A DNA stretch of 64,000 nucleotides from Amoebidium appalachense (Eukaryota; Ichthyosporea). The stretch covers positions 4,650,001 to 4,714,000 of the forward strand of contig CAVNZM010000017.1 in the NCBI GenBank assembly GCA_963693365.1, written 5' to 3'. Below are positions 11,258 through 23,515 of the stretch, piece after piece; the stretch's first letter is position 1, and each line of letters opens with the position of its first letter. A program made the position numbers and the translations under genes. Below the pieces are notes generated by a model. That model was given only the letters and a program-made list of their open reading frames with translations, was not told where the DNA came from and made no database searches.

Positions 11258-12929
11258 GCTTGATATATACACACCCAAAGAAAGAAAAAAAAACAGGCCG
11301 TGATGTTTTAGAATTCTCTGAAATTATAACTTAGGGTTTGACTGCTGTCACCTACTGAGGTGACTCGTATTTTTCCTTACATACACAGCGAACACTGGAC
11401 TCTCGGGACCGTAGAGCCGCCGCGAGAGAAAGCATGCACGCGGTCGCGTGGGTGTGAGGCGAACGGCAAGTTCAAAGCAGCCCAGGCACACGTTGGTTCG
11501 TTTTTTTTTTTTTTTTTTTTTTTTTTTTGCCCCCTCCAATGGCATGCATGTTTTACGCAAAAACATAACTTGATGACAGTTCACGAATAGGAAGCTCTTT
11601 CATATGCCCAAATAAAGTTTAAAATAAAACACCTATTAACTAGAATTTATTGGGGAAACTTCTACAAATCAAATATTTATAAAACTAGCCAATTATAGAA
11701 ATAACCACCGTTTCAATTCACCAATAGGAAAGGCGCAGGAATACCCGTGCACCAGTAGGAACCTCTTGCCAGCGAAACAAAAACAAACAAAACGTACGTT
11801 CAGTCGTTCACACAATAGTTCACACAGGTTTAGTAACGGTTTATTTTACGTTTATGGAGCCTCACTTTGTCTGCTAGTTAATTCTGAATGTGGGTACAAC
11901 ATTTTCACTTGTTGATCGTTCTTTCTAGTCTTTCCTTCCTTCTTCTAATTTCAGGCGTTCCCACCTGAGGTGAGTGGCGAATGTCCCCAGCAAGGGATCT
12001 CCGGAAAACAGTCCATATGTCCGTACGGTCCTTTTGTTTCACTTCCCCTTCCCTTTAATCGCCCGCTTCAACCCCTCCTTTTTTGCAACCCCCCCCCCCC
12101 CCCCCCCCTCCCCCCAAGCAGGCCATCTCCCCCCCCCTCTCCCCCCCCCCCCCCCCCCCCCCCCGCGCCCAAATGACTCCTCACCTCATTGCCTTCGAGG
12201 CCCCACCTTCTTCCCATCTCAATTCCCCATCCCAGCCAATTGCTCACAAGCCCACTGCCTTTCATTGCCGGTCTTATACGAGCACTGAAAAAGACCCTTG
12301 GAACATTTCACACCTCGTCTCCTACACTTTTACTTCAAATGCACTCGACATCTGTACAGACTTCAGGGACTGTTTTCTGTAACCAATTAGCCTTTTTGCC
12401 GATATTTCCATCCGCTCTCCTAACCCTTCCCCTCCCACCCCCTCCACCCTAGCCTCCATGCTCCTACCCGCTCCATGGCTTCCAACTGTGTATTCCTTTA
12501 TACGGTCTTTCTAATTGTTTTTCCAGCAGACATAGAACACCGTGAGACCCTCCCTCCCTTCCCCCCTCCCCCCTCCCCCCCCCTCTCCCCGCGCCTCCCC
12601 CCTCCCGACATCAGAAGGGGCCAAAAACTAGGAGGAAAAAGGGGATAAAATCATCGCAGCCCACTGCCACTGACACGATCCTCCTCTATATATATCATTT
12701 CCAAACTTTCACACACACAAACACGTCCTTCTCAGAAATCGCCTACTTGGTGCCCACACGTACTCAACCCCCCCTCACCCCCCCCCCCCCTCCCCTTTCC
12801 CTTCCCCCCCCCCCCCCCCTCTATCCCCCTCGTCCCCTCGCCCCCGCCCTCCTTCCTCTCCCCTCTGCCCCTCCCCCTCCCCGACAACAGACACACACAC
12901 ACAAACACATACACACACAGAGAGAGAGA

Positions 12930-12981
<52 letters not shown>

Positions 12982-13038
12982 GGTACGCTCGCGCTTGCAC
13001 ACTGACACACACAAACACCCACACTGCCCATTTGCAGA
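11258..13038. other. Intergenic / upstream region of the GST gene
   Basis: Holds a 27-nt T run (11502-11528), an AT-rich stretch (11600-11900), and several C runs (12090-12165, 12540-12600, 12770-12820). A (CA)n tract lies at 12890-12980, just upstream of the GST start. A TATATATATC word sits near 12690. I see no gene. Confidence 0.55.
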
Positions 13039-13766
13039 ATGTTCTCCTCGTCTCTCTCATCTCTCCACACGGTCATACGAACCGTTTCCCGCCTGCCGGT
13101 CAAACCGCTGTTTGCCTCCAAAACATGTGCCGCTGTTCCGATCGCATGTGCACTCTCACGTGCAACCTACAGCACAAAGGCACCAATTGAACTTTTCTCT
13201 TCCGCTACACCAAACGGAGGTGCGCTCCCCTCCCTCCCTCCCCTCTCCTTCCCTCCCTCCCCCTTCCGGAGACACACGCACCCCTAATCCCCTCCCTCCC
13301 CCCCACCTTCCCCCCCCCCCCCCCGCCCCTCCCCCCTTCCCAACACACAGACACACGCACACAAATGAAATAATGCAACATAATGAGGAAGGGGGGGGGT
13401 GTGTGGGGGGGGGTTATTTGGGGATAAGGGGAAGGAAGGGGGGGACGGGGGGGGGGGGGAAGAGGGACATGCAGAGAAATAGGCATTGTTTCGAAATTCC
13501 TCCATTCTAAATCTGTTTTGACCGTTGAACCGCTTCCCCGATGCCACCGCCCCTCCCCCTTTCCCCTCCACCCTTCCCTTTCACCCTCTGGGGACGGGCC
13601 GGATTCTGATGCATAATCCTTGGTGTGTGCTCTGCAAACTCTGCATTGGAGTGTCCGTCATTAATGTATACTTACCTCTAACACAATCTGACCTCCCCCG
13701 CCCCCCCACCCCCTGCCCTGCCCCGCCTGGGCCATCCCCCACCCTGCGCTTGGATCTGCGCGCGCG

Positions 13767-13812
<46 letters not shown>

Positions 13813-13938
13813 CTCCCCCCCCCCCCCCCCCACTCTCCCTCTCTCTACCTGCCCCCCACCCCTCCACCCCCCATCCCCCTCGCCCCTCCCCCGTCTTTCT
13901 ACCCTGGCCTCCCCCCACCCCCCCTTCTCCCTCCCCGG

Positions 13939-13969
<31 letters not shown>

Positions 13970-14433
13970 AAACTTTCAACAGACAAAGTGCATATTATGC
14001 TTGAAGAAGCCAGAATACCATACATCCCGAAAATCATCAACATCAACCAAGGGGAGCAGCTCACTCCGGAATTCATTGCAATTAACCCGAATAATCGAAT
14101 TCCCGCAATTATTGACCCTGAGGGAGACGATGGCAAGCCTTTGAGAGTGTTTGAAAGTGGTGCCATTTTGATTTATTTGGCGGAAAAACACGGGAAATTT
14201 CTCCCCACACATCCGGGAAGGAGGGCTGAGACGATGTCTTGGCTAATGTGGCAGATGGGGGGTGTGGGGCCTATGTTCGGTAGGTGTGTGTGTGTGTGTG
14301 TGTGTTTTTTTTTGTGTGTGTGTGTGCCAATAGTTGGGTGTATGTGTGTGTGTGTGTGTGTGTGTAGGGGGGGGGGGGGGGAGGAGGTTTTTGAGTTTAT
14401 GTGTGTGTGTATATGTGTTTTTGTATCTGTCTA

Positions 14434-14470
<37 letters not shown>

Positions 14471-15134
14471 CTATAGTTGGGTGCACGTGTGTGTGTGCAT
14501 AGGGTGGGGAGGGGGGAGGGGAGGGGGTAAACTTTGAGTTTACGCGCGCGTGTATGTGTGTATCTGCCTATTTGTCTGTGTGTATGTATCCACAGATACT
14601 TTACAGCAAGTTGTTTGTGCCTTTGAGGTACACGGAAAGGAGGGGGGACGGGGGAGAAGGGGAGGGGGCTTAAAATTTATGCCCTCATTTTTTGTAATGA
14701 TGTTCGTTTAGTACCTCCGCCACTCCCTTCGAACCCTGTCTCTCGGCTATATGTCGGTGTATTTACTTGGTCCTGTGACATGAACAATGGACCTATCCCC
14801 GTTCTCTGCTTATGATACATACTTGTTCTGTGTGGTTTGCACTCGGTAATGTGTTGTCCGTCATGAGCGTGTACCTCGTACCCTGTAGGTGTTTACCCCC
14901 CCCCCCCCCCCCCCCCCCCCCGCCGCCCCCTCTTCCCCATGCCCCTTTGCCCAAAGAAATACTCTAACCTCCGTCCGCCACCACCACGCATTCACACACA
15001 CACACACTTACACCTACACCCCCGCGGGTGCACACACACACGTACACACAAAGACACACACGCTGACACCTACACAAACCTGTGCATGCACACACACACG
15101 CGCGCGCACGCGCGCACGAACACACGCACGCATG

Positions 15135-15165
<31 letters not shown>

Positions 15166-15565
15166 CACACATCCACACACACACACACCCACCCAGCCAC
15201 ACACACACACACACAACACTCCCTCCACACACACACATCCTCCCCGTCCGCCCTCTCCTCCTCCCCCCCCCCCCCCCCTCCCCCGGCCACCTCCCATCCT
15301 CCCCCCCCCCCCCCCCCTCCTCCACCCACAAAACACACACACACAGGCCAGCTAGGCCACTTTCTCAGACACAAGGAACATATAGCATACCCAATCATGC
15401 GCTACACAGAGGAGTCTAAAAGACTATTGCGGATTCTCGATAGACACCTCGCCAATAATCAATGGGTGGCTGCAGGTAAATGACAGCCCCCCCCTCCCCC
15501 CTCCCCCCTCCCCCTCCCCCCCCCCCCCTCCTTTTTTTAGCCCTCCTTCCCCTCCGGTTTTTTAA

Positions 15566-15632
<67 letters not shown>

Positions 15633-16887
15633 ACACTCACTCACCCTTCTTTTCTTTTATAGACCCCCTTCCTCCTCCCCCCCCTCCCCCCCCCCCCCCC
15701 CGTTTTTTTCTAAACGGTTTGATTTTTGTTTTTTTAAAGTTTTGTGACATATGTTTTTCCTTTTTATGTTTCCCCCTCCAGGGGGGGTCCTATTTTTCAA
15801 CGTCCGAAATATGAATACCTACCACCCTAATTTTAGTTAGAATGGCAGTGTTTGGGTGTTGGTCAAGTTTCAGATCGACGTACTCCTATGACGTCATGAA
15901 TGAGGGCCAGCATTCGGCAAGGATGAAATCTGGTTCCAGGTTTACACAATTTTACCATTATTATATATTTATTTACTGATTTATTTTCCATATATGGTGA
16001 TATGGGCTTGGAATTGTTCTTTCTATTTAGATTTTTGATCGCAACATGTTGTCTTCTTGCACATCACATTTTGTACCGGTACCTTTATTACGGGGTTGCC
16101 TCAATATCCGGCTTTAATGGCAAAACACTGCAGGTGAATATACCATTGCCGACATGGCCATCTACCCGTGGGTTAAAGCGGTACCCCCCTCCCCCGCCCC
16201 CCCTTCCCCCCTTAAAAAAAACACATAAAAAGGAACGACGAAAGAAGAAAAGAAACCCATATTCGTGTGTGTGTGTCGCGCGCGCACACACACACACACA
16301 GGAGGGGAGGCGGAGTGGGGTGGGGAGGGTGGGGGGGGGATTTTCTTTGTTCAGAAAATGGAGAGAAAATAAAAGGAAACACCCCATACAGGCAATCCTA
16401 CCCACCCACCCTTTTAGACTATGGGATTTTTCAATCCTTTGGCTACCACAATTCCCGCACAGTCTAACCCCCTGATCTCGTTTTTGTGTGTTTTTGTGTA
16501 TCTTGTGTGTTTCAGTTTTCATCTTTCGGATATGCCTTATGCCCTTAATGCCATACAGTGGACAGAAAGCAACCCCCCCCCCCCCCCCCCCATATTAGGA
16601 TGGGCTAGCTGATAATGCATGCGCTTTGCATAATCTGCATGGTATTGTACGTCGTACATGTGCACTTCGTAACCTGGAATTGATAACAATCCCCCCCCCC
16701 CCCCCCCCCCCCCCCCCTACCCGCCTCCATCCCTTTACACTCACATGCATAAACCGAACACTTCAATTATCAAGACTGTGAAAACAGTTACATAACCTGA
16801 CGGTCTTTTTATCCTTTCGTTTCTTCCTCTTTTATATTTTTCTGTCTTCATGTCGGCACATGAACATATGCATTCGTAAGGGCACGC

Positions 16888-16933
<46 letters not shown>

Positions 16934-17792
16934 ACACACAGTTGTTTGAACGTGGGATACTCCAAGGGGAGGAGGGATTTTCACACGTCAAACGCTACAT
17001 AGAAGTCATCGACGCCCGTCCAGCTGTTGAGAGGGCATACAAGGTAAATGATCAGACCACATCTTATTTGCATTCCTCCCTCCCCCCCCTCCCCCCCCCC
17101 CCCCCCCCTCTCCCCCCTCTGTTATTTTCTCTTTTGACTCCATTACAGATTTTTTTCGAGACTCTAGGTCCTTTCCCCCCCTTCCCCCTCCCCCCCACCC
17201 CCCCCACCCTCTCCCCTGGGGGGTGAATGGATCGAATTTCTGATGCTGTAGATGGATGACTTGGTTCATCTGCCTGAGGATGGGCTCTGCTTATGACACG
17301 TATGCTTTTGTGTGTGCTTTGCAAAGTCTTGTGTAGTTTTTGAGGTGAAGGTATATTTTCTACACTCTGTATCACACCAAACCTCCCCCCCCCCCCCCCC
17401 CCCCCCCTTTCCTCCTCCGCCCCTCCCCATTCTCCCCTCCTTCCCCTCCCCCCCTCTCCCACCCCCCACCAGAAGACACATACACACACATCCCTGACCT
17501 GTCCGTACACACCTATGGTTGATACGGCTATAGGTGTGTACGGACAGGGTCGGGGGTGCGTGTGTATGTGTCTATCTTATCTGTCCCCCCCCCCCCCCCC
17601 CCCCCCCCCCCCAGCCCTCCCTTTGTTGTTGTCGTTGTCTTGCTTTTTGGCTTTGGTTGGTGGGGGGGGGAGGGGGGGGGACGAAGGGACGGGGAGGAAA
17701 CTGACCTTCGGTGCTATTTTTAGGTCTGCCGTATCACCAATCCCGATGAGAAGAGGAATTTTTTTACATTCTCAAAGCCAGAAGGTTTTGAG
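13039..17792 (+). CDS. Organelle-targeted glutathione S-transferase, YghU/YfcG-like, six exons (3' end not resolved)
   Basis: Exons: 13039-13219, 13983-14279, 15347-15475, 16134-16180, 16942-17043, 17724-17792; phases match at every junction and all introns are GT-AG. They encode 275 residues without a stop. Residues 1-48 are rich in Ser, Arg and hydrophobics with no acidic residue and contain RATYST (41-46), like a mitochondrial cleavage site. The thioredoxin-fold domain starts at [12 protein letters not shown] (49-60); NNRIPAII supplies the cis-Pro (Pro101), and [13 protein letters not shown] the glutathione gamma-Glu-binding Glu118-Ser119. The helical domain has [25 protein letters not shown] and [10 protein letters not shown], and ends with [13 protein letters not shown]. 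This is the bacterial-type disulfide-reductase/GST pattern, so the likely reaction is glutathione-dependent reduction or conjugation. Exon 6 ([14 protein letters not shown]...) is an extension beyond the usual end. The terminal exon may lie near 18525-18550, where an AG is followed by a six-codon frame and an AATAAA at 18572; this is unproven. Confidence 0.88.
13579..13690 (+). repeat. R1 core copy in GST intron 1
   Basis: Diverged copy containing GATGCATAATCC, TGCTCTGCAAACTCTGCATT and GTCCGTCATTAATGTATACTT, then a C-rich tract leading towards the acceptor at 13982. Sense-oriented with the gene. Confidence 0.65.
14283..14590 (+). repeat. GT-rich tandem duplication inside GST intron 2
   Basis: A ~145-bp unit (ATAGTTGGGTG, then (TG)n, then a G tract, then TTTGAGTTTA, then a second TG tract with ATCTGYCTATTTG) occurs at about 14330-14440 and again at 14472-14590. 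Diverged tandem copies of a mixed-simplicity sequence. Confidence 0.7.
14799..14888 (+). repeat. R1 core copy in GST intron 2
   Basis: Contains CTCTGCTTATGATACATACT, TTTGCACTCGG, TGTTGTCCGTCATGAGCGTG and TACCTCGTACCCTGTAGG, then a C run at 14897-14921. Sense-oriented. Confidence 0.75.
16602..16690 (+). repeat. R1 core copy in GST intron 4
   Basis: Contains AGGATGGGCTAGCTGATAAT, TTTGCATAATCTGCATGG and CATGTGCACTTCGTAACCTGG, and ends in a long C run (16692-16717). Sense-oriented. Confidence 0.7.
17270..17386 (+). repeat. R1 core copy in GST intron 5
   Basis: Begins TGAGGATGGGCTCTGCTTAT, continues TGTGTGCTTTGCAAAGTCTTG, and ends at a C run (17385-17407). Sense-oriented. Confidence 0.75.
17473..17573. 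repeat. Long hairpin (44-bp inverted repeat, 13-nt loop) in GST intron 5
   Basis: The inner 19 bp are perfect: 17498-17516 (CCTGTCCGTACACACCTAT) pairs with 17530-17548. The arms extend outward through AGACACATACACAC / GTGTGTATGTGTCT to 17473 and 17573 with few mismatches. A transcript would fold into a stable stem-loop between exons 5 and 6. Confidence 0.85.
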
Positions 17793-18066
17793 GTATTATT
17801 TCTGCCCCCCCTGTTCCCCCCCCCCCCCCCCCCCCCCCTCCCCCCCCCCCCCCCCCCCCCGGGGCCCCCTCCGTCCTCCGTCACCACTCACCCTCCCCTC
17901 TCCATCCCTGCTGTGGAGGGGGCGCCGGGGGTGAGAGGGGGGGGGGGGGGGGGGGGGGCGCTCACTCACACACCAAAACATACACCTATTGCACATTTGT
18001 ACTGCCACTAGTATGCTTGCATGCATGCACGCACACGTTTATACAGACAGCCACTAACTAACTCCC

Positions 18067-18190
18067 CTCCCTGAGGATGGGTTTTGCGCGTATTCTATTA
18101 TGCACTCGTTTATGCGTCCCCTGGGAAAACTGCAACCAATTTTGTACGTCGTGAATGTGTACGTCGTAACCTGTAACACCTTCTAACCCT
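18067..18190 (+). repeat. R1 core copy downstream of GST exon 6
   Basis: Contains CCTGAGGATGGGTTTTGCGC, GTACGTCGTGAATGTGTACG and TCGTAACCTGTAACACCTTC, then C runs. Sense-oriented, consistent with a further GST intron here. Confidence 0.7.
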
Positions 18191-18499
18191 CCTCTCCTCC
18201 CCCCCCCCCCCCCCCCCTTCCCCCCCCCCTCCCCAACACCCCCCCCTCCCCCACACGGACCACCACGACTGCGCGCTAACGCTACAAACACGCACGCACC
18301 CACGTACACACGCACACATACACGTGCACACACTCTCACAACGTACACACGCACCCGTACGCATACAAGCACACATACACGGTTCATGCACACACACACA
18401 CACGAACACACACGTACACGTACACACACACATGCACACCAGCATGTCAACATATACGATATCAAGGGTCAGGCCGAGAGGAAACTGCACTAAGTCAAG

Positions 18500-19789
18500 T
18501 CAACTTTAACCCCCTTCCCTGCCAGCATCGCTTAGATGGCCCGAGTTTATACTTAGCGTCTAGGGTGTCAATAAAGACTATGCACCCTGTCAGAATTCAG
18601 AGATTTAACCACCACCAGCTTCCTTTGATATTTAATCCTTTTTATATATTGTTTGTTGAGACTAAGGAGATACCGCCACCGGCTGTTTTTTCTTTCCTTT
18701 TCTTTCAAAGTTTTTTTTTTGTTTTCTTCTTTATAAAAAGAAAATTTCGAATTACATTTGAAATACGCTTTACTTCCATTGGTGTATTCAATCTAAAAGC
18801 GAGAGCAAAAATGTAAATGTATGTAAACAGATCCACTATTTTCAGGGCCTCTCGCTCCAACCCCCCCCCCCCCCCCTCTCACGATCCAGTTACTAAATAA
18901 AGCTAATCCGCCCGTTTATACACCAATCCGAGGGCCCGTTGTATCTGAACCGGCAAAAATGATGTTGGTATGCAGGGGGGAGAGGGGTGGGGGGGGGGGG
19001 GGGGGGGGGGGATCGGAATCTAGCGTGTAGGTGTAAGTGTGTTTGCCAAATGTGTGCATGGGGGTTTTTTTTTTTTTTTTGGAGGGGGAGAGAAGGATGG
19101 AGGGGAGGGCATATGCATGGTGGAGATTCGTTCTTTCAGACCACGGGAGGTTTCAGAATATCAACGAAAGGGATGCTTTTGCCTCGGCCCATGCAGGAGT
19201 ATATGCCTGTGGACATCTCCACGTATATCTACATCTGCTGCAGCACATTATTATCTTCAAACCATATCCATCGTATATCTACACCTGCACATTATTCTTC
19301 AAATGATTTTCACACAGTGTTCAGGTATTTCAGTATGCACTTGTTACTGGCCATGGATAATTCGTGAAGTTTTTATTGCCTCCTATGTACGTATGCCGTG
19401 CATGCTTAAGCTTATGTTCATATATCTCGGTTGAATAAATACGGACAAAAGAAAAAAATAATCTTCAAACCATCGGCCACGTACAGATGGATCCATTGTC
19501 CCGTCACATCACATTCGCAATTGTGGCTTTACTGAGGTCTGCACACCACCTGGCGGATTTTTTTCTCTCGCCAATCTGTCACTGAAGACGAATGCGTTTA
19601 ACACAACTCATTACTTATCTTGCATGAGACATTTGTGGCAGCAAGGCTCGCACTTTGTACTACTGCCACTTGCAATATACATAATTATTATCAGAACCAC
19701 CCATTCGATAGTGGTATGGGAAAGTTTGACAGTCACGTGCTCATGCATCTGAGGATCTATCTTTCATCATTATGTACACGAATAGGACT

Positions 19790-19884
<95 letters not shown>

Positions 19885-20055
19885 CTCCACACACCATTCC
19901 CATCTTCGTACTCTCACTTGCTAACCCTGCAATCAATCGAGTTTCACTAGTGTAGTATAGCATGCTAAAATGTTAAATTACCAACAACGCAAAATATCTG
20001 TACAGCATCATCTAAATCAATGTTCAATATAGTTATACACACCCCGGCTTCTCAC
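18500..20055. other. Intergenic, no gene recognised
   Basis: AT-rich sequence with small open frames, imperfect direct repeats around TATATCTACAYCTG and ATTATCTTCAAA (19216-19300), and a 46-nt C run followed by CA and A runs (19796-19881). Frames here (e.g. 18987-19434) have no recognisable domain. Confidence 0.5.
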
Positions 20056-21505
20056 TCACCTACTCTTGAGCACCCACAACCCAGCCACTACAGCACCCAG
20101 TACAACAACGAGATTGACACTCAACAGGGCAACAATCACCCGTATCCATTTTCACGGTGTCGGTGGAATCACACATGGGTACAGATGTGGTTGTAGTGGT
20201 CAATCCTAGTGCTTCGGCAGCGGAATTCGGAGACGGCTAACCCAAAAGTGCGCAGTTTCCATAAGCCGCGAAAGGCAGGTGGCTGCCGTGTGCAAGAGGT
20301 ATGGCAGTGCGGTTAATTGGTGTTGCCGCCAAGTTGTGGAGCACTAGTTCGCGCAGATCGATCACAATCAGGTTGGGTCTTGCAGGCAGCCGATAGTAGT
20401 ATCTCAGTGCGGTATGGTCGTGCACTACCTGCCAATGGGTTGTCCCCCGGTAGGAAGAAAAGTCATAACCACCCTTGGAGCGTGAAACGCGGCCCAACAT
20501 AGCAAGTGCCTCGTAGACGTAATCGACGGAGGGATCACTGCTTGCAAAGGAGGGGTGGCGGTCGGGCTCGATCCCTTTCTGTCCAGTTCACCCATCTATT
20601 ATTAGAACGCACAGCTGCTTCCTGCAGAGCAAAAAGCTGAACGTAACGGTCAGGTGATTCGTAGCCACCGGAACGACTTAGCATATTTTTCAGAGTGTCG
20701 TCAGAAATGGTTGCCATGCCACTAATGGAAGAGACGTTAATGCTCTCTGTGATTTGTGTGAGAAGGGAACGGCGAGTTGGTCATCACTTGTGCATCGTTG
20801 TTGTTGTACACACACACACGAGCACCCGCCTGCTCCAGCGTGAGTGTGCGTGCAAAGCAGTCGGGGACAGTTGCATTGCGAGTGTTGGGAACAAATTCAA
20901 CAACAAGGGAGTTGCCATGACGGTCGTGGAAGGACCAACATTAATGGAAGCCCCAGCCCCCACCAAGATTGCCGGCGGCCGGGTGATCCGCATCGACGAT
21001 TTGCCACTTGTTTACCTTTTCGCGCACGCATGCTATGTCCGCGCACACACCCAAAAGGTAGAGGGGCATGTTGTATACAGGCATGGGCGGACGTGTGTCT
21101 TCAGGAACATACACGGGATACTTTGCAAGTCTGTGCGAGTGCACAACCACAGCAAACCCTTGTTCGTTCATCCCGTCCATTGCTATCTCCGCCCGATTGC
21201 CGTTGATAAACACAGCACCGTATTTTGCTTGTGCGGTTGGTAAAGAAAGGCCCGGAGTAGTTTTTGGGAATTGCGTCAAATGGCAGTGTGTGGCCACGAG
21301 CCATATACATAGAAAGCAGTTCCCAGTTGAGGTCTGGGGCACCCCAGTCCATTGTGCGTGCACGTGCGGAGACCGCGTAGAAGGAGGCTGTGCGGCGAAG
21401 CCGAAATTCACTGCATGCCTCAGCTGGCGTTGTCGTATACGTGACGAGGAGCAACATGGGCAAGACGTAGGCAAGCATGGTGTTGGGTGTGCGGGCGTGT
21501 GCCAT
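20056..21505 (-). pseudogene. Choloylglycine hydrolase / penicillin V acylase family (Ntn) gene with frame breaks
   Basis: Minus strand, ATG at 21505. A signal peptide (MLAYVLPMLLLVTYTTT) ends before ACSEFRL, placing the family's catalytic N-terminal Cys after cleavage. Family motifs follow in changing frames: ARARTMDWG, KYGAVFINGN with MDGMNEQGFAVVV, FHDRHGNSLVVEF, VYNNNDAQVMTNSPF, SGGYESPDRYVQLFAL, THWQVVHDHTALRYYY, PNLIVIDLREL. Breaks: one extra base in the AAAA of the TSK-YG junction (+ strand 21223-21226), an in-frame TAA at 20941-20943, shifts near 20755 and 20570, and another before the end. Past the stop at 20237, one frame encodes a hydrophobic helix (VNLVVVLGAVVAGLWVL) ending at 20056, so the ancestor was probably a secreted, membrane-anchored amidase of about 450-480 residues. 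Intact long frames elsewhere in the window argue against wholesale sequencing error, but error is not excluded. Confidence 0.8.
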
Positions 21506-21918
21506 GATGGTCGGCAGTGTGTTGGTTTGGGACCGATCGACGGGTTAAGACTGGAAGTGGCCCCCGATCGCGAGTTGAAAAGCTGAATCCGAACTTTCCG
21601 AAGGCAGGAAGAAATTTGTCTATCTGGCGCTAACAGCGCTAATACAGTACGAAGATGAACAGAGTAGTTCAATTCACTTCTCTTCACTTTGTTACATCGC
21701 CTGTGCTAGCTGTTTGTTGTTTCGCAACGGACTTGTGCTTTACACGTGCAAACATTAATTGCAATGATGTTGGACTCGAATCTGCGGCGAGGTTTATATA
21801 CTGTTAGGTCAGATTACGGACAAATGTGATTGGTGCGTCTTTCGATGACGAACAATTTGTCTCGTTCGCCATTTTAGGGGCCAACTCGTTCTTTCAAGTG
21901 GGAATCGCCAAAAAAAAA

Positions 21919-21965
21919 TTTGGGAAAACCCTCGCCCCTTCCCCCCCCCCCCCCCCCCCCCCCCC

Positions 21966-22000
<35 letters not shown>

Positions 22001-22287
22001 TTCTCCCGAGCTCCCCCCTTCCCCCAAAGTCGCTGTGTGCTGTTTTTTTTTAGCGAAGAATGTGCCGAGTGGTCTATGTTAGTGGCCGGAGGCCAGCACA
22101 TAAGAACGGGACCATCGGGTGAGGGGCCGGGGAAGAGGGGGCCTCGGGGAGGGGGGGGGGGGGGGGGGGGGGTGAACAGGGAAGGGGGGGGGGGGGGGGG
22201 AAGGGGGCATCCGGAGGGAGGGGGGAGTGGGGGAGGGAGGGAGAGAGAGAGAGGAAGGGAGCTGGGAGAGAGAGGGGGAGAGGGAGG

Positions 22288-22318
<31 letters not shown>

Positions 22319-22330
22319 GCTATGAGAGAG
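21919..22330. repeat. C-run, G-run and (GA)n block
   Basis: C runs at 21941-21999, G runs at 22150-22202 and purine-rich GA repeats to 22348. Mirror-like C-then-G arrangement around a short unique core (22040-22135). No gene. Confidence 0.8.
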
Positions 22331-22448
22331 AGAGAGACTCTCAGAGAGAGACAGCCGGGGATCGGGGGGGGGAGGACTCGGCCGGGGTGCATGTGTAACA
22401 AAAAATTCAGACCGCGCGACGACATGCTCCAACGGCAACAACAGTGCT

Positions 22449-23009
22449 TTTTTTTATCTTGTCCCGTTTTGCTCCCGAAGGGACCCCGTGGGCCCTCTTG
22501 GGGAATTACCGTCTTCCACCCAGCCCCGACAGTACTCTAGCTAGGGTGCTACGGTATTATTGGCTAAGCTAACACACCCTTAACAATCCTAACTATTTGT
22601 ACACACTTAGCCCAGGGTATTCACCCCAGCCACGCCGGTGGGTACAACATTAGATAGTGCCACCCCGGGGCATTTTTATTCAGATGTGCATACAACTGAT
22701 AGACAAATACCGTGACATCACCCGGATAGTAAACTAATGACCATTCCCCAAATAATAATATTACAAGTGTGATCCTCGCGTATTCATGAATACACCTTGG
22801 ATCGGGCCCAAAAGCTTATGAGTACTCCAGGGCTGGCTAGGTGCATGAACACGAAGAGGGGTCGGTTTCATGCGAAGGTGTGTTAGCTTAGCTAATAATA
22901 CCGTAGCACCCTAGCTAGAGCACTGTCGGTGCTGGGTGGAAGACGGTAGTTCCCCCTGAGGGCCCAAGGGGTCCCTCCGGGAACAAAACGGGATAAATAA
23001 AAAATAAAA
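22449..23009. mobile_element. MITE-like element with ~130-bp terminal inverted repeats
   Basis: 22449-22579 is an inverted copy of 22876-23009 at roughly 90% identity by eye. Shared words include GTCTTCCACCCAGC, CTAGCTAGGGTGCTACGG and GCTAAGCTAACACACC. The outer ends are T-rich/A-rich. The internal ~296 bp has no coding capacity. Next to the right arm's inner edge, GTTTCATGCGAAGGT recurs outside the element as GTTTCATGCGAACGT (23015-23029), so the boundaries are fuzzy. A non-autonomous DNA transposon is the simplest reading. Confidence 0.8.
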
Positions 23010-23118
23010 AAATCAGTTTCATGCGAACGTAATTTGCCATATATGGTGTTGCGGATCTATATTTTCGTGCAGATATCGATATGAGACTCTAATTGTGCCC
23101 ATCATGTATTATTGTGCG

Positions 23119-23166
<48 letters not shown>

Positions 23167-23469
23167 ACAGCGCATAGCACCTTTAGAGCTATTTGGAGGG
23201 GCAGTGTAGTAGACGGAATGACAGCAGGTACCGCCTTAATTTTCTTTACATCAAGAACTTCCATATCCCGATATGTATGGCTCCAGCCCTCCCCCCCCCC
23301 CCCCCCCCCCCCCCCCTCCGCCCCTTCCCATCCCCCCCACCCCAACTAACCCCCAGTCCACCTCCCCTTTCCATCACCACAACCACCCAAAGGTCTCCTC
23401 CCCCTTTAGTCTACCAGGAGGGGGATGGGGCACGACAGAACCATAGCATGATATTAAGCATGGCATGGG

Positions 23470-23515
<46 letters not shown>

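Noticed and set aside
18526-18816. Open frame after CCAG at 18524 as the last GST exon
   Set aside because: It runs through an AATAAA and into Phe-rich AT sequence unlike a protein terminus; a shorter end just before it is more plausible but unproven.
18987-19434. Overlapping frames ([11 protein letters not shown]...) as a gene
   Set aside because: Begins in a G run, no domain, and three overlapping frames of equal quality.
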